In this document: piece after piece, positions 44,273 to 55,044 of the stretch
Layout: each line of letters starts with the position of its first letter
Position numbering within the stretch: the first letter of the stretch is position 1
Source: Polynucleobacter sp. 15G-AUS-farblos
GTDB taxonomy: Bacteria > Pseudomonadota > Gammaproteobacteria > Burkholderiales > Burkholderiaceae
Direction: 5' to 3'
DNA: 64,000 bases
Assembly (NCBI RefSeq): GCF_018882445.1
Contig: NZ_JACVOM010000006.1
Location: 62,001 to 126,000, forward strand
Made by a program: the position numbers and the translations under genes
The notes under the pieces: generated by a model
Database searches by the model: none
The model's input: only the letters and a program-made list of their open reading frames with translations
Told to the model about the DNA's origin: nothing

Positions 44273-45823
44273 ATGAGCGATAGAGTAATTATTTTTGATA
44301 CCACCTTGCGTGATGGAGAGCAGTCCCCAGGCGCCTCAATGACTAAGGATGAAAAAGTACGTATTGCACGTCAGCTTGAGCGCTTAAAAGTTGATGTGAT
44401 TGAGGCAGGATTTGCTGCGAGCTCAGAGGGTGACTTTCAAGCTATTTCAGCGGTAGCAGCAGCAGTCAAAGATTCCATTGTGTGTTCCTTAGCCAGAGCA
44501 AACGATAAAGACATTACTCGTGCATCCGATGCCTTAAAAGCGGCCAATGCGAAACGTATCCATGCATTTTTGGCTACTAGCCCTTTACATATGGCTGTGA
44601 AATTACGCATGTCACCTGAAGAGGTATTGGAGCAGGCCAAACGTTCCATTCGCTTTGCACGAAATTTAGCGGAGGATATTGAATTTTCTGCTGAAGATGG
44701 ATATCGCTCAGAAATGGATTTCTTATGTCGAGTTGTTGAGGCCGTCATTAAAGAGGGCGCTTCTACGATTAATATTCCAGATACAGTAGGTTATGCGACT
44801 CCAGAGTTGTATGGTGAGTTTATTAAAACCTTGCGCACTCGAGTTCCTAATTCTGATAAAGCTGTTTGGTCGGTTCATTGCCACAATGACTTGGGTATGG
44901 CGGTTGCCAACTCCTTGGCAGGCGTAAAGATTGGCGGCGCTCGTCAAATCGAATGCACCATTAACGGCTTGGGTGAGCGGGCAGGTAATACGGCCTTAGA
45001 AGAAATTGTGATGGCCTTGAGAACGCGTAAGGATTACTTTAATTTAGCCTGCGATATTGATGCTAGCCAAATTGTCCCCGCATCAAAAATGGTTTCCCAT
45101 ATCACTGGATTTGTAGTACAGCCTAATAAAGCAGTTGTTGGTGCGAATGCATTTGCACATACTTCAGGCATTCATCAAGATGGTATTTTGAAGAATCGTG
45201 AAACCTATGAAATCATGCGTGCAGAAGATGTAGGTTGGACTGCAAACAAAATCGTGTTGGGTAAGTTGTCAGGTCGTAATGCCTTTAAACAGCGCTTACA
45301 TGATTTAGGAATTGTGGTTGAAGCAGAAGCAGATGTGAATGAGGCGTTTACTCGCTTTAAGGCCTTGGCTGATCAAAAGTCTGAAATTTTTGATGAAGAC
45401 ATTATTGCGATCATGTCTGAGACTTCTGCGGCGGCAGAAGAGGGCGAATTTTACAAGTTCATTTCCTTAAGTCAGCATTCTGAAACTGGTGAGCGTCCAA
45501 AATCTAAGGTCACTTTCCGAGTTGGCAATAAAGAGGCGAGCTCAGAGGCTGAAGGCAATGGCCCAGTAGATGCGAGCTTGAATGCCATTGAGGAAATTGT
45601 GAGGAGTGGGGCAGAGCAATTGCTCTATTCAGTCAATGCAATTACTTCTGGAACACAGTCTCAAGGCGAAGTCACTGTTCGATTGTCTAAGGGCGGCCGG
45701 ATTGTTAATGGCGTTGGAACTGATCCTGACATTATTGCGGCATCAGCTAAAGCTTACTTATCGGCGTTGAATAAATTGCATGACCCTAGCCAAGCTAAAC
45801 TGAATGCGCAGATGACCCCATAA
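44273..45823 (+). CDS. leuA: 2-isopropylmalate synthase
   Basis: A 516-residue enzyme condensing acetyl-CoA with 2-oxoisovalerate, the first committed step to leucine. The HMGL-like TIM barrel opens [19 protein letters not shown], with metal ligands in [13 protein letters not shown] (about residue 203). [19 protein letters not shown] and [12 protein letters not shown] are also diagnostic. The C-terminal about 130 residues are the LeuA dimer regulatory domain that binds leucine. I start at the ATG at 44273, 7 bp after GGAG. Expression should be controlled by the upstream attenuator. Confidence 0.96.
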   Translation: MSDRVIIFDTTLRDGEQSPGASMTKDEKVRIARQLERLKVDVIEAGFAASSEGDFQAISAVAAAVKDSIVCSLARANDKDITRASDALKAANAKRIHAFLATSPLHMAVKLRMSPEEVLEQAKRSIRFARNLAEDIEFSAEDGYRSEMDFLCRVVEAVIKEGASTINIPDTVGYATPELYGEFIKTLRTRVPNSDKAVWSVHCHNDLGMAVANSLAGVKIGGARQIECTINGLGERAGNTALEEIVMALRTRKDYFNLACDIDASQIVPASKMVSHITGFVVQPNKAVVGANAFAHTSGIHQDGILKNRETYEIMRAEDVGWTANKIVLGKLSGRNAFKQRLHDLGIVVEAEADVNEAFTRFKALADQKSEIFDEDIIAIMSETSAAAEEGEFYKFISLSQHSETGERPKSKVTFRVGNKEASSEAEGNGPVDASLNAIEEIVRSGAEQLLYSVNAITSGTQSQGEVTVRLSKGGRIVNGVGTDPDIIAASAKAYLSALNKLHDPSQAKLNAQMTP

Positions 45824-45846
45824 GCACGGACATCTGCAACACCTTT

Positions 45847-46446
45847 TTATTTATTGAGATCGGTATTTTTATAGTAATTGGTACCTTTGCCGGTGATCTC
45901 TGCGGCGAGGCCTGAGTCTGTTAGTTGATACATCAGTACGCCGGGAGCCACTATTGCGGCATTTTGATAGGCACCTCCATTGGCTTGATATTTGGCTGCA
46001 GCAGTAACTTGTCCACCAAAAGTCCAACCAGAATTTATAAAGTCACTTAATGCCGCTTTTGTTTGGAAGACAAAGATATTCTGAAAGGAATTAATGCCGA
46101 TGCCTAATCCGGCTTGGACTTGTACCATATCCATATAAATGGGCTTGGAATTTTTTTGAATCACAACGCCACTTCCTGAACCGCCGCCCGCAATCAAAAT
46201 CTTCATACCAAAGTTACTAAAAGTGGCATAGCCAACCGATTTATCGATAAGTTCTTTTGCCTCAGGCGAAACCGCATAGAGTTGCTTTAGCGTTTCCCTA
46301 CTCTGTTTGAGGATATCTTCACGTTGCTGGGCAACCGTCTTATCGCTGCCAAATATAGAAGAGATTTGGGCAAATGCTGTGCCTTGTAGGCAAAAAACCC
46401 CAAGAATGATGGTGAAGATTGCGGAAGTAAAGGTATTTAATTTCAT
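45847..46446 (-). CDS. SYLF/YSC84-family lipid-binding protein, exported
   Basis: A 199-residue protein with a signal peptide ending GTAFA (about residue 26). The mature part is a SYLF (DUF500/YSC84) domain: KSVGYATFSNFGMKILIAGG, GSGVVI, and the VQAGLGIGINSFQNIFVF strand. Family members bind phosphoinositides in eukaryotes; bacterial roles are unclear, perhaps envelope lipid binding. It is divergent from rpsO across 210 bp and convergent with leuA, so it is likely monocistronic. Confidence 0.88.
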   Translation of the reverse strand: MKLNTFTSAIFTIILGVFCLQGTAFAQISSIFGSDKTVAQQREDILKQSRETLKQLYAVSPEAKELIDKSVGYATFSNFGMKILIAGGGSGSGVVIQKNSKPIYMDMVQVQAGLGIGINSFQNIFVFQTKAALSDFINSGWTFGGQVTAAAKYQANGGAYQNAAIVAPGVLMYQLTDSGLAAEITGKGTNYYKNTDLNK

Positions 46447-46545
46447 AAGTTACTGATTAAATTGAATATTTATTTATTTCAGGTGGTATGGGCTAGCAAA
46501 GAACAATAAGTTTTCTCTTGGTTTGCCGCATTTTAGACCTCTCTC

Positions 46546-46554
46546 TGATACAAT
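46546..46554 (+). promoter_or_regulatory. Extended -10 promoter of rpsO
   Basis: TGATACAAT fits an extended -10 (TGn then TATAAT-like TACAAT), about 100 bp before rpsO. A weak GCTTT/AAAGC hairpin with a six-T run (46561-46583) lies just after the likely start of transcription and could act as an early attenuator or S15 control element. Confidence 0.5.
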
Positions 46555-46656
46555 TCGATGGCTTTGATTTATAAAGCTTTTTTGTTTGATTTTGTTAATA
46601 ACGCACGACACAAATTGGGTGAAAGCTCATGTGTTCGCAAGTAAGGAGTATTAAAA

Positions 46657-46926
46657 ATGGCAGTTGCTGATATTAAAACGGCGGAAATCGTCAAAGAAAA
46701 CGCGCGTAGCGCAAACGATACGGGTAGCCCTGAGGTTCAAGTTTCATTGCTAACAGCCCGCATCAATGAATTAACCCCCCATTTCAAGGCTAACGCTAAA
46801 GACCATCACAGCCGTCGCGGTTTGTTGAAGATGGTTTCACGTCGCCGTCGCCTCTTGGATTACCTCAAAGGCAAAGATCTGGATCGCTATCGCGCATTGA
46901 TCGAGAAATTAGGTCTCCGTAAGTAA
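46657..46926 (+). CDS. rpsO: Ribosomal protein S15
   Basis: An 89-residue 30S protein binding the central domain of 16S r[24 protein letters not shown] and [20 protein letters not shown] are diagnostic and the length is standard. A clean AAGGAG ribosome site precedes it. It lies upstream of pnp as in many bacteria. S15 represses its own mRNA in E. coli; a similar leader mechanism is possible here but not visible. Confidence 0.97.
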   Translation: MAVADIKTAEIVKENARSANDTGSPEVQVSLLTARINELTPHFKANAKDHHSRRGLLKMVSRRRRLLDYLKGKDLDRYRALIEKLGLRK

Positions 46927-46945
46927 TTCTTGTATCGGTATTGCA

Positions 46946-47008
46946 ATGCCATCTCACTTAAGGTTGTTTCTTTCCAGATGCAGTCTTAAGAAGGTGGCAT
47001 GTTTTTTG
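46946..47008 (+). terminator. Terminator-like hairpin after rpsO
   Basis: ATGCCA (46946-46951) pairs with TGGCAT (46995-47000), and CTTAAG (46957-46962) with CTTAAG (46985-46990), with a small internal mismatch and a 22-base loop. TTTTTT follows at 47002-47007. It probably ends or attenuates the rpsO transcript before pnp. Confidence 0.65.
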
Positions 47009-47037
47009 AGCGGTTTTCGATAATTTGTGTAGGGGAT

Positions 47038-47174
47038 CGTGTCATTCCAATGAGTTTCTGAGATCGATTCAGAGTCTCCCTGGAATGGCATCCCTTGTGA
47101 TCTTAAAACGCTCCAGTGTTGTCGTGACACTGCTTTATCCCACGACAAGCGTCTGACTCATGTGAGTCTTGCGT
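47038..47174 (+). promoter_or_regulatory. Hairpin-rich pnp leader
   Basis: Three inverted repeats stand in a row. TGTCATTCCA (47041-47049 core) pairs with TGGAATGGCA (47081-47090), with an inner TCTGA/TCAGA stem. TTGTCGTG (47119-47126) pairs with CACGACAA (47141-47148). GACTCA and TGAGTC (47155-47168) form a near-loopless stem extended by GCGT/GCGT pairs. In E. coli the pnp leader hairpin is cut by RNase III and lets PNPase repress itself; this leader has the same position and style. Confidence 0.6.
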
Positions 47175-47196
47175 GAACAATTTGGAGAAAATCAGA

Positions 47197-49356
47197 ATGA
47201 CGATGTTTAAAAAAGCAGTAAAGAGTTTTCAATGGGGTAATCATCAAGTAACCATGGAAACAGGCGAGATTGCTCGCCAAGCAGGTGGTGCCGTTATTGT
47301 TAACGTTGATGACACTGTAGTAATGGGTACTGTAGTTGCCTCTAAGTCTGCAAAGCCAGGCCAATCCTTTTTTCCATTAACAGTTGATTATTTAGAAAAG
47401 ACTTACGCAGCAGGCAAGATCCCTGGTGGTTTCTTCCGTCGTGAAGGTCGTCCATCAGAAGGTGAGACATTGATCTCCCGTTTGATCGATCGCCCATTGC
47501 GTCCTTTATTTCCAGAAGGTTTCTTGAATGAAGTGCAGGTTGTAGTGCATGTGTTGTCTATCAACCCAGATGTTCCTGCTGATATTCCTGCTTTGATCGC
47601 CGCTTCTGCAGCTTTAGCAGTTTCAGGCATTCCTTTTGCTGGCCCAGTAGGTGCAGCTCGCGTTGGTTACGCAAATGGTCAATACCTCTTGAACCCAACT
47701 CGTACAGAACAAGCTACTAGCGAACTCGATTTGATCGTGGCTGGTACACAAGCTGCTGTATTGATGGTGGAGTCTGAGGCAAATCAATTATCTGAAGAAG
47801 TCATGCTTGGTGCGGTTGTATATGGTCATGACCAAATGCAAACTGCGATCAATGCGATCAATGATTTAGTGCGTGAAGCTGGTAAACCAGAGTGGGATTG
47901 GACTGCCGCTCCTAAGGATGAACCATTTATTGCTAAGGTCACAGCATTGGCTGAAGCGCCATTACGTGAGGCTTATCAGATTCGTCAAAAAGGTGCTCGT
48001 TCAGACAAGTTGAAGGAAATTTCAAAACAAGTTTTAGCTAAGTTGTCGGAAGAGGGTGATGTTGATGCAGTTGCTGTAAGCGACATCATGTTTGAAATCG
48101 AAGCGAAGATTGTTCGTAGTCAGATTTTGAATGGTGAGCCACGTATTGATGGACGCGATACTCGTACTGTTCGTCCAATTGAAATTCGTAACGGCGTATT
48201 GCCGCGCACCCATGGTTCTGCATTGTTTACTCGTGGTGAAACTCAAGCTCTTGTGGTTGCTACGCTGGGTACTGCCCGTGACGAGCAAATTATTGACGCG
48301 CTCGAAGGTGAATACCGCGATCGTTTCATGTTCCACTACAACATGCCTCCATTTGCTACTGGCGAAACTGGCCGTGTAGGTAGTCCTAAGCGCCGCGAAA
48401 TTGGTCATGGTCGTTTAGCTAAGCGCGCTTTGATTCCTGTTTTGCCAAGCCCAGAAGATTTTGCATACAGCATTCGTGTTGTTTCAGAAATTACAGAGTC
48501 CAATGGATCTTCATCTATGGCTTCTGTTTGCGGTGGCTGTTTAGCAATGATGGACGCTGGCGTTCCGGTGAAGGCACACGTTGCTGGTGTAGCAATGGGC
48601 TTAATTTTGGATGGCAACCGTTTTGCTGTGCTGACCGATATCTTGGGTGATGAAGATCACTTAGGTGATATGGATTTCAAAGTGGCTGGTACTGCAAACG
48701 GTATTACTGCACTTCAGATGGATATCAAAGTTCAAGGTATTACTAAAGAAATTATGCAAGTTGCTTTAGCGCAGGCTAAAGAAGGCCGCTTACATATCTT
48801 GAGCAATATGCAAGAAGCAATGGGTTCAGTTCGCACAGAATTGTCTGCTCATGCACCGCGCATGGTGTCATTCAAGATTCATCCAGATAAGATTCGTGAA
48901 GTGATTGGTAAGGGTGGTGCAACTATCCAGGCTCTGACTAAAGAAACTGGTTGCAGCATTGATATCAAAGATGACGGTACTGTAACTATTGCTTCTACAA
49001 GCGCTGAAGGCATGGCCGAAGCTAAAGCCCGTATCGAAGGTATTACAGCTGAAGCTGAAGTAGGCAAGATCTACGAAGGTCCAGTGGTGAAATTGCTTGA
49101 GTTCGGCGCTTTGGTCAATATTCTTCCTGGTAAAGATGGTCTCTTGCACATCTCTGAAATTTCTAATGAGCGTGTAAAAGAAGTTAAAGATTACCTCGCT
49201 GAAGGCCAAGTGGTTCGCGTGAAATTGTTGGCTGCTGATGAGCGTGGTCGTTTGCGTTTATCACTGAAGGCTGCAATGGCTGATGAGGGTGGCACGATTG
49301 CTCCTTTAGCAGGCGAGACAACTGAAGCCGCTCCAGTAACTGACGAAACAGCTTAA
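47197..49356 (+). CDS. pnp: Polynucleotide phosphorylase
   Basis: A 719-residue 3'-to-5' phosphorolytic exoribonuclease. It has two RNase PH-like domains (about residues 10-145 and 310-545, the second with [20 protein letters not shown] and [15 protein letters not shown]). A KH domain follows with [16 protein letters not shown] (about 560-620), then an S1 domain with [21 protein letters not shown] (about 625-695). It degrades mRNA and is a degradosome component. I use the ATG at 47197, 9 bp after GGAG; the upstream GTG is within the leader. Codon usage is biased as in highly expressed genes. Confidence 0.96.
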   Translation: MTMFKKAVKSFQWGNHQVTMETGEIARQAGGAVIVNVDDTVVMGTVVASKSAKPGQSFFPLTVDYLEKTYAAGKIPGGFFRREGRPSEGETLISRLIDRPLRPLFPEGFLNEVQVVVHVLSINPDVPADIPALIAASAALAVSGIPFAGPVGAARVGYANGQYLLNPTRTEQATSELDLIVAGTQAAVLMVESEANQLSEEVMLGAVVYGHDQMQTAINAINDLVREAGKPEWDWTAAPKDEPFIAKVTALAEAPLREAYQIRQKGARSDKLKEISKQVLAKLSEEGDVDAVAVSDIMFEIEAKIVRSQILNGEPRIDGRDTRTVRPIEIRNGVLPRTHGSALFTRGETQALVVATLGTARDEQIIDALEGEYRDRFMFHYNMPPFATGETGRVGSPKRREIGHGRLAKRALIPVLPSPEDFAYSIRVVSEITESNGSSSMASVCGGCLAMMDAGVPVKAHVAGVAMGLILDGNRFAVLTDILGDEDHLGDMDFKVAGTANGITALQMDIKVQGITKEIMQVALAQAKEGRLHILSNMQEAMGSVRTELSAHAPRMVSFKIHPDKIREVIGKGGATIQALTKETGCSIDIKDDGTVTIASTSAEGMAEAKARIEGITAEAEVGKIYEGPVVKLLEFGALVNILPGKDGLLHISEISNERVKEVKDYLAEGQVVRVKLLAADERGRLRLSLKAAMADEGGTIAPLAGETTEAAPVTDETA

Positions 49357-49389
49357 GTAAGTATTACTCAGAAGCCATAGGAGTATGTG

Positions 49390-50388
49390 ATGCGCGTAAT
49401 TGAGATCAAAGAATTTGGTGCGCCGGAAATGTTGGTGCCTACAACTCGTCCAGATCCAGTAGTACCCACTGCTGGATCTGGCGAGGTTTTGATTAAAGTG
49501 CTTGCAGCAGGAATTAATCGTCCTGACGTATTGCAGCGTAAGGGTCATTACCCTGTCCCTGCTGGCGCATCCGATATTCCTGGTCTTGAAGTAGCTGGCG
49601 AGATTATTGGTGGAGACTTAGCGCATATTGATAACGCTTTTGGTTTAAAGGTAGGCGATAAGGTTTGTGCTTTGGTCCAAGGCGGTGGTTATGCGGATCT
49701 GTGCACGGCCCCTGTTGCTCAATGTTTGCCTTATCCCAAAGGTTTTAATGATCAAGAAGCTGCTGCATTACCTGAAACGTTTTATACGGTATGGAGTAAT
49801 GTCTTCATGCGTGGACAGCTATCCGCTGGCGAAACCTTACTAGTGCAGGGTGGCTCAAGCGGTATTGGTGTCACTGCTATTTTGATTGCTAAGGCGCTCG
49901 GCTTTAAGGTATTTGTAACTGCTGGAAACGATGAAAAATGTGCGGCATGTCTTCGCTTGGGCGCTGACCTTGCCATCAATTACAAAACACAAGATTTCGT
50001 TGAGGAAGTCAAAAAGGCTACTGACGGTAAAGGTGTGAATGTGATTCTCGATATGGTCACTGGAGACTATGTGCAGCGTGAAATTGATTGCCTTGCGGAT
50101 GATGGCCGGATTGTCATTATTGCGATCCAGGGGGGATCTAAAGCAGAAGTCAGTACTAATCAAATTTTGCGTAGACGTTTAACCATTACTGGCTCTACTT
50201 TGCGTCCTCGACCAGTAGCATTTAAAAAACAAATTACCAAGCAGTTATATGACCATGTTTGGCCGCTACTCAATGCAGGTAAATTAAAGCCAGCTATTTA
50301 TAAAACATTTGCCTTAGACCAGGCAGCAGATGCACATCGATTGATGGAGTCATCTGAGCATGTCGGCAAAATTGTTTTAACGGTTTAA
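49390..50388 (+). CDS. NAD(P)H-quinone oxidoreductase (zinc-independent MDR)
   Basis: A 332-residue medium-chain dehydrogenase/reductase of the quinone-reductase (PIG3/QOR) type. AAGINRPDVLQRKGHYPVPAG and VPGLEVAGEI-like segments open the catalytic domain. The cofactor loop is VQGGSSGIGVTAILIAKALG near residue 155, and structural zinc cysteines are absent. It would reduce quinones by NADPH without semiquinone formation. AGGAG precedes the ATG at 49390. It lies between pnp and tpiA, with 14 bp to tpiA, a placement common in Burkholderiales. Confidence 0.9.
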   Translation: MRVIEIKEFGAPEMLVPTTRPDPVVPTAGSGEVLIKVLAAGINRPDVLQRKGHYPVPAGASDIPGLEVAGEIIGGDLAHIDNAFGLKVGDKVCALVQGGGYADLCTAPVAQCLPYPKGFNDQEAAALPETFYTVWSNVFMRGQLSAGETLLVQGGSSGIGVTAILIAKALGFKVFVTAGNDEKCAACLRLGADLAINYKTQDFVEEVKKATDGKGVNVILDMVTGDYVQREIDCLADDGRIVIIAIQGGSKAEVSTNQILRRRLTITGSTLRPRPVAFKKQITKQLYDHVWPLLNAGKLKPAIYKTFALDQAADAHRLMESSEHVGKIVLTV

Positions 50389-50402
50389 TTCTTAGCCAGC
50401 TT

Positions 50403-51161
50403 ATGCGTCCACTTATCATCATCGGCAACTGGAAAATGAATGGCAGTCTTGCTAGTAACCAAGACTGGGTTAAGACAGTTGCACGCGGAATGGAAAGTGG
50501 CATGCCAGCGGGTCGTCAGTATGTTGTATGCCCACCTTTTCCTTATTTGTCACAGTGCGGTGCATTAATTAAAGAACATTCCTTGGCTTTTTTAAGTCTT
50601 GGTGCTCAGGATGCTTCTGCTCATGCGTCTGGAGCCTATACAGGTGAGGTTGCAGCCTCTATGCTTAAAGAAATCGGTTGTAGCTATGTCATCGTAGGAC
50701 ACTCAGAACGTCGCCAATTTCATCAGGAGGCGGATGAAGTGGTTGCCACTAAAGCCCTACAGGTATTGGATAGTGGCATGACCCCAGTAATCTGCGTTGG
50801 AGAGACTGCCGATGAACGTAACTCGGGTAGAGCGGAAGAGATCGTTTGCTCGCAAGTGGCTAAGCAGGTTAATGTTCTGCAAGACAGGCTAGCGGATTGT
50901 TTGATTGCTTATGAGCCTATATGGGCTATTGGCACAGGCAAAGTCGCCAGTGCTCAAATTGCACAGGATATGCATCGTACGATTCGGCATCAGTTAGCTG
51001 AATTTAATGAAGATGTTGCTTCTCATGTTGGGATTTTGTACGGCGGCAGTGTTAAGCCTGACAATGCTGTTGAGTTGTTTGCCATGCCGGATATTGATGG
51101 CGGGCTGGTTGGGGGTGCATCATTGAGCCCTCAAGATTTTCTTGCTATTTGTCAGGCATAG
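50403..51161 (+). CDS. tpiA: Triose-phosphate isomerase
   Basis: A 252-residue TIM-barrel enzyme interconverting glyceraldehyde 3-phosphate and dihydroxyacetone phosphate. IIIGNWKMNGS holds the substrate Asn/Lys, VIVGHSERRQ the electrophilic His, and AYEPIWAIGTG the catalytic Glu and loop 6; YGGSVKPDN completes the phosphate site. All key residues are present. It is in the conserved tpiA-secG-tRNA-Leu-nuo string. Confidence 0.97.
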   Translation: MRPLIIIGNWKMNGSLASNQDWVKTVARGMESGMPAGRQYVVCPPFPYLSQCGALIKEHSLAFLSLGAQDASAHASGAYTGEVAASMLKEIGCSYVIVGHSERRQFHQEADEVVATKALQVLDSGMTPVICVGETADERNSGRAEEIVCSQVAKQVNVLQDRLADCLIAYEPIWAIGTGKVASAQIAQDMHRTIRHQLAEFNEDVASHVGILYGGSVKPDNAVELFAMPDIDGGLVGGASLSPQDFLAICQA

Positions 51162-51182
51162 ATTTTTTATTGGAGATGCGTT

Positions 51183-51527
51183 GTGGAATGGTTTAAGACT
51201 TTATTAATCGTATTGCAGGTAGTTTCAGCTTTAGCTGTCATTCTCTTGGTCTTATTGCAACAAGGAAAGGGCGCTGATATGGGTGCTGCTTTTGGATCTG
51301 GTTCATCTGGTAGCTTATTTGGCGCCAGTGGCTCTGCCAACTTTTTATCCCATACGACAGCGATTTTTGCAGCCATTTTCTTTCTCAGTACCCTAGGAAT
51401 TACTTGGCTAGGGAATAAGAAGGAAGTGAGCCCAGGCGTTCTCTCTGGCACGGTAGCGCCAGCGGCTGCCCCAGCTGCTCCGGTAGCTCCAGTTCAGGAT
51501 CCAACAAAACCTGCAGTTCCTAAGTAA
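51183..51527 (+). CDS. secG: SecG preprotein translocase subunit
   Basis: A 114-residue SecYEG accessory subunit. Two transmembrane helices (about residues 4-24 and 54-74) flank the conserved loop GKGADMGAAFGSGSSGSLFG. The C-terminus is Ala/Pro-rich and variable. It starts with GTG at 51183. The nearby tRNA-Leu and complex I genes are the usual neighbours. Confidence 0.94.
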   Translation: MEWFKTLLIVLQVVSALAVILLVLLQQGKGADMGAAFGSGSSGSLFGASGSANFLSHTTAIFAAIFFLSTLGITWLGNKKEVSPGVLSGTVAPAAAPAAPVAPVQDPTKPAVPK

Positions 51528-51613
51528 AAAAGTAGGTTTTTACTGATTTATTTACCTCAATTTTGGGGTAGCTTAGTGGTGCAATGCAGTAGAATTGATG
51601 GGCTTTGCAAGAT

Positions 51614-51698
51614 GCCGACGTGGTGAAATTGGTAGACACGCTATCTTGAGGGGGTAGTGGCTTAGGCTGTGCGAGTTCGAGTCTCGCCGTCGGCACCA
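51614..51698 (+). tRNA. tRNA-Leu (anticodon GAG)
   Basis: An 85-base type II tRNA with a long variable arm and encoded CCA. The acceptor is GCCGACG with CGTCGGC. The anticodon arm CTATC-TTGAGGG-GGTAG gives GAG, which reads CTC and CTT leucine codons. CTT occurs three times in the leuA leader peptide. Confidence 0.96.
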
Positions 51699-51806
51699 AA
51701 ATAAAGAATTTGTAGGGGTTTTTGCTCTAAATCAATGAAATATGTAGTGGATTAAATAATAATTTGTTGTGTTTTAGATTTACCAGACGAACGACTCAGG
51801 ACCATT

Positions 51807-52166
51807 TTGAATCTCGCTAATTACTTTCCTGTTTTGCTATTTATCCTTGTAGGTATTGGGGTAGGTTTAGTGCCCATGTTCCTCGGAAAAATTCTGGCTC
51901 CTTCAAAACCGGATGCCGAAAAACTCTCTCCTTATGAGTGCGGCTTTGAGGCTTTCGAAGATGCGCGTATGAAGTTCGATGTGCGCTATTACCTGATTGC
52001 TATTCTATTTATCTTGTTCGACCTAGAAACTGCATTCCTATTTCCTTGGGGTGTTGCTCTTCGTGATATCGGTTGGCTTGGCTATGCCTCTATGGTGATT
52101 TTCCTGTTGGAATTCATTGTGGGATTTGTTTATATCTGGAAAAAGGGCGCTCTCGACTGGGAGTGA
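51807..52166 (+). CDS. nuoA: NADH-quinone oxidoreductase subunit A
   Basis: A 119-residue complex I membrane subunit with three transmembrane helices. [22 protein letters not shown] near residue 40 is the conserved loop with the quinone-site Cys (shown by ECGFE), and [11 protein letters not shown] lies in helix 2. It starts with TTG at 51807; no closer ATG exists. It is the first gene of the nuo operon, 108 bp after tRNA-Leu. Confidence 0.95.
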
Positions 52167-52171
52167 TCGAT

Positions 52172-52654
52172 ATGGCATTAGAAGGCGTTCTCAAAGAAGG
52201 TTTTGTTACCACCACGGCGGATCAGTTAATTAACTGGACGCGTAATGGTTCACTCTGGCCTATGACCTTCGGTCTGGCCTGTTGCGCTGTAGAAATGATG
52301 CATGCAGGCGCCTCACGTTATGACTTAGATCGTTTTGGCGTTGTGTTTAGACCATCTCCACGTCAATCTGATTTGATGATTGTCGCTGGAACACTTTGCA
52401 ACAAAATGGCTCCAGCCCTTCGTAAGGTTTATGACCAAATGCCAGAGCCACGTTGGGTCATCTCAATGGGTTCTTGTGCAAATGGCGGTGGCTACTACCA
52501 TAACTCATACTCAGTTGTGCGCGGTTGCGATCGTATTGTGCCGGTTGATATTTATGTTCCTGGCTGTCCTCCAACTGCTGAAGCTTTGATCTACGGAATT
52601 ATCCAATTGCAATCGAAGATCGCTCGCACCAGCACGATTGCGCGGAAGGCTTAA
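52172..52654 (+). CDS. nuoB: NADH-quinone oxidoreductase subunit B
   Basis: A 160-residue subunit carrying cluster N2, the last Fe-S centre before quinone. The ligands are the adjacent cysteines in [11 protein letters not shown], the Cys in [10 protein letters not shown] and the Cys in [12 protein letters not shown]. The start is the ATG at 52172, 5 bp after nuoA; a longer overlapping frame inside nuoA is spurious. Confidence 0.96.
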
Positions 52655-52657
52655 GTT

Positions 52658-53257
52658 ATGTCAGATCGTTTAATTCAACTCACTGCTAACTTAGAGAAAG
52701 TTTTAGGTAAACGCGTGCAATCCATTGAGATTGCATTGGGCGAAGTCACTGTTGTGCTAAATGCAGATACCTATTTAGAGTCAGCCTTGATGCTGCGTGA
52801 TGATCCATCTTTAGCTTTTGAGCAATTAATTGATCTCTGCGGTGTTGATTACCAAGACTTCCGTGATGGTGCATGGGGCGGCCAGCGATTTGCTGTTGTG
52901 AGCCATTTGCTGTCGCTCGAGCATAACTGGCGTTTACGTATTCGTGTATTTGCGCAAGATGATAGCTACCCTTTAGTTGCCTCTATCACGCCTGTATGGA
53001 ATTCTGCTAACTGGTTTGAGCGTGAGGCATTTGATCTATATGGAATCCTGTTTGACGGCCATGATGATCTGCGTCGTATCTTGACGGATTATGGATTCAT
53101 AGGTCACCCGTTTAGAAAAGATTTCCCAATCAGCGGCAATGTAGAAATGCGTTATGACCCAGAGTTAAAGCGGGTTGTCTATCAGCCAGTGACGATTGAA
53201 GCGCGTGAGATTACTCCTCGTATCGTTCGCGAAGAGCAGTATGGAGGCCCGGTTTAA
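52658..53257 (+). CDS. nuoC: NADH-quinone oxidoreductase subunit C
   Basis: A 199-residue peripheral-arm subunit, separate from NuoD rather than fused as in E. coli. [27 protein letters not shown] and [16 protein letters not shown] are the family signatures. It sits 3 bp after nuoB and 3 bp before nuoD. Confidence 0.96.
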   Translation: MSDRLIQLTANLEKVLGKRVQSIEIALGEVTVVLNADTYLESALMLRDDPSLAFEQLIDLCGVDYQDFRDGAWGGQRFAVVSHLLSLEHNWRLRIRVFAQDDSYPLVASITPVWNSANWFEREAFDLYGILFDGHDDLRRILTDYGFIGHPFRKDFPISGNVEMRYDPELKRVVYQPVTIEAREITPRIVREEQYGGPV

Positions 53258-53260
53258 GTC

Positions 53261-54514
53261 ATGGCACAAATTAAGAACTACACCCTCAACTTTGGCCCTC
53301 AGCATCCGGCAGCGCATGGAGTATTGCGCTTGGTTTTGGAGCTAGACGGCGAAGTGATTCAACGTGCTGATCCGCATATTGGTTTATTGCATCGCGCTAC
53401 TGAGAAGTTGGCCGAAACGCGTACTTGGATTCAAAACGTTCCTTATATGGATCGCTTGGACTACGTATCGATGATGGCCAATGAGCATGCTTATGTCATG
53501 GCGATTGAAAAGTTATTGCAAGTAGACGTTCCTTTACGTGCTCAATACATCCGCGTGATGTATGACGAATTGACTCGTTTACTGAATCACTTGCTATGGA
53601 TAGGTTGTCATGGTTTAGACGTTGGTGCAATGGCGGTGTTCCTTTATGCCTTCCGTGACCGTGAAGATATCTTTGATATGTACGAAGCAGTTTCTGGTGC
53701 TCGTATGCATGCTGCTTACTATCGTCCTGGTGGTGTTTATCGCGATCTCCCGGATCAAATGGCTCAATATAACAAGTCAAAGATTCGCAGCACTTCTGCT
53801 GTTAAACGTTTGAATGAGAACCGCAGTGGAACATTACTCGATTTCATTGATCAATTTACGCAGGGCTTTGATGCCAACGTAGATGAATACTGCAATCTCT
53901 TGACTGATAACCGTATTTGGAAGCAGCGCTTAGTAAATATCGGTATTGTTACTCCTGAGAGAGCGCTACAACTTGGCTTTACGGGTCCAATGTTGCGTGG
54001 TTCTGGCATTGAATGGGATTTACGTAAGAAGCAACCATATGAAGTGTATGACCGCCTCGATTTTGATATTCCTATAGGTGTGAATGGTGACTCTTATGAT
54101 CGCTATTTAGTGCGCATGGAAGAGATGCGTCAATCTAATCGCATCATTAAACAGTGCGTTACGTGGTTAAAAGCCAATCCAGGCCCTGTAATGTCTGACA
54201 ACCATAAGGTTGCTCCACCTAAGCGCGTAGACATGAAGACCAATATGGAAGAGTTGATTCACCATTTCAAACTCTTTACTGAAGGGATTCACGTTCCCGA
54301 TGGCGAGGCTTATTCTGCCGTGGAGCACCCTAAGGGTGAGTTTGGCATTTACTTGATTTCTGATGGTGCTAATAAGCCATACCGCATGAAGATACGTGCT
54401 CCAGGATTTGTGCATCTTTCCGCTATGGATGAGATGTCACGTGGCCATATGTTGGCTGACGCGGTAACCATTATTGGTACGCAAGATATTGTGTTCGGGG
54501 AGATTGACCGCTAA
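53261..54514 (+). CDS. nuoD: NADH-quinone oxidoreductase subunit D
   Basis: A 417-residue subunit that forms the quinone pocket with Nuo[21 protein letters not shown] at the N-terminus supplies the conserved His and [15 protein letters not shown] follows; the C-terminus ends [17 protein letters not shown] with the invariant terminal Arg. It is full length. Confidence 0.97.
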   Translation: MAQIKNYTLNFGPQHPAAHGVLRLVLELDGEVIQRADPHIGLLHRATEKLAETRTWIQNVPYMDRLDYVSMMANEHAYVMAIEKLLQVDVPLRAQYIRVMYDELTRLLNHLLWIGCHGLDVGAMAVFLYAFRDREDIFDMYEAVSGARMHAAYYRPGGVYRDLPDQMAQYNKSKIRSTSAVKRLNENRSGTLLDFIDQFTQGFDANVDEYCNLLTDNRIWKQRLVNIGIVTPERALQLGFTGPMLRGSGIEWDLRKKQPYEVYDRLDFDIPIGVNGDSYDRYLVRMEEMRQSNRIIKQCVTWLKANPGPVMSDNHKVAPPKRVDMKTNMEELIHHFKLFTEGIHVPDGEAYSAVEHPKGEFGIYLISDGANKPYRMKIRAPGFVHLSAMDEMSRGHMLADAVTIIGTQDIVFGEIDR

Positions 54515-54537
54515 TAGAGCGTGCCAAAGATTATTTA

Positions 54538-55044
54538 ATGACAACCACTCTTCAACTATCCGATAAAACACTGGCAGATATTGCGCGCAATGTCGCTAAA
54601 TATCCACCAGAGCAAAAGCAGTCTGCTGTGATGGCTTCCTTGATTGCCGCCCAAACCGAAGTAGGTTGGGTATCGCCTGAAGTCATTTCAACCGTTGCGC
54701 AACTCTTAGAAATGCCAACTATTGCAGTTGAGGAGGTTGCGACCTTCTACAACATGTACAACACCAAGCAAATTGGTAAATATAAGTTAGTTATTTGTAC
54801 TAACTTGCCTTGCCAGCTAACTCATGGCGAAACTGCCGCAACTTACCTAAAGGAAACCTTGGGTATTGGCTACAACGAAACTACACCTTGTGGCACCTTC
54901 ACTTTAAAAGAGGGTGAGTGTATGGGTGCTTGCGGAGATTCTCCTGTAATGCTTGTTAATGACAAGCGTATGTGTAGCTTTATGAGTAAAGAAAAAATTG
55001 ATGCTCTATTAAGTGAGCTTCGTGCAGAAGGGAAAGCAGCATGA
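54538..55044 (+). CDS. nuoE: NADH-quinone oxidoreductase subunit E
   Basis: A 168-residue thioredoxin-like subunit holding a 2Fe-2S centre (N1a). Its ligands are the two Cys of [11 protein letters not shown] and the two of [13 protein letters not shown]. The N-terminal helical part includes [11 protein letters not shown]. It overlaps nuoF by 4 bases. Confidence 0.95.
   Translation: MTTTLQLSDKTLADIARNVAKYPPEQKQSAVMASLIAAQTEVGWVSPEVISTVAQLLEMPTIAVEEVATFYNMYNTKQIGKYKLVICTNLPCQLTHGETAATYLKETLGIGYNETTPCGTFTLKEGECMGACGDSPVMLVNDKRMCSFMSKEKIDALLSELRAEGKAA

Noticed and set aside
52073..52171. Extended NuoB start inside nuoA
   Set aside because: The added residues are unlike NuoB and are the shifted frame of the nuoA end; the ATG at 52172 gives the standard length.
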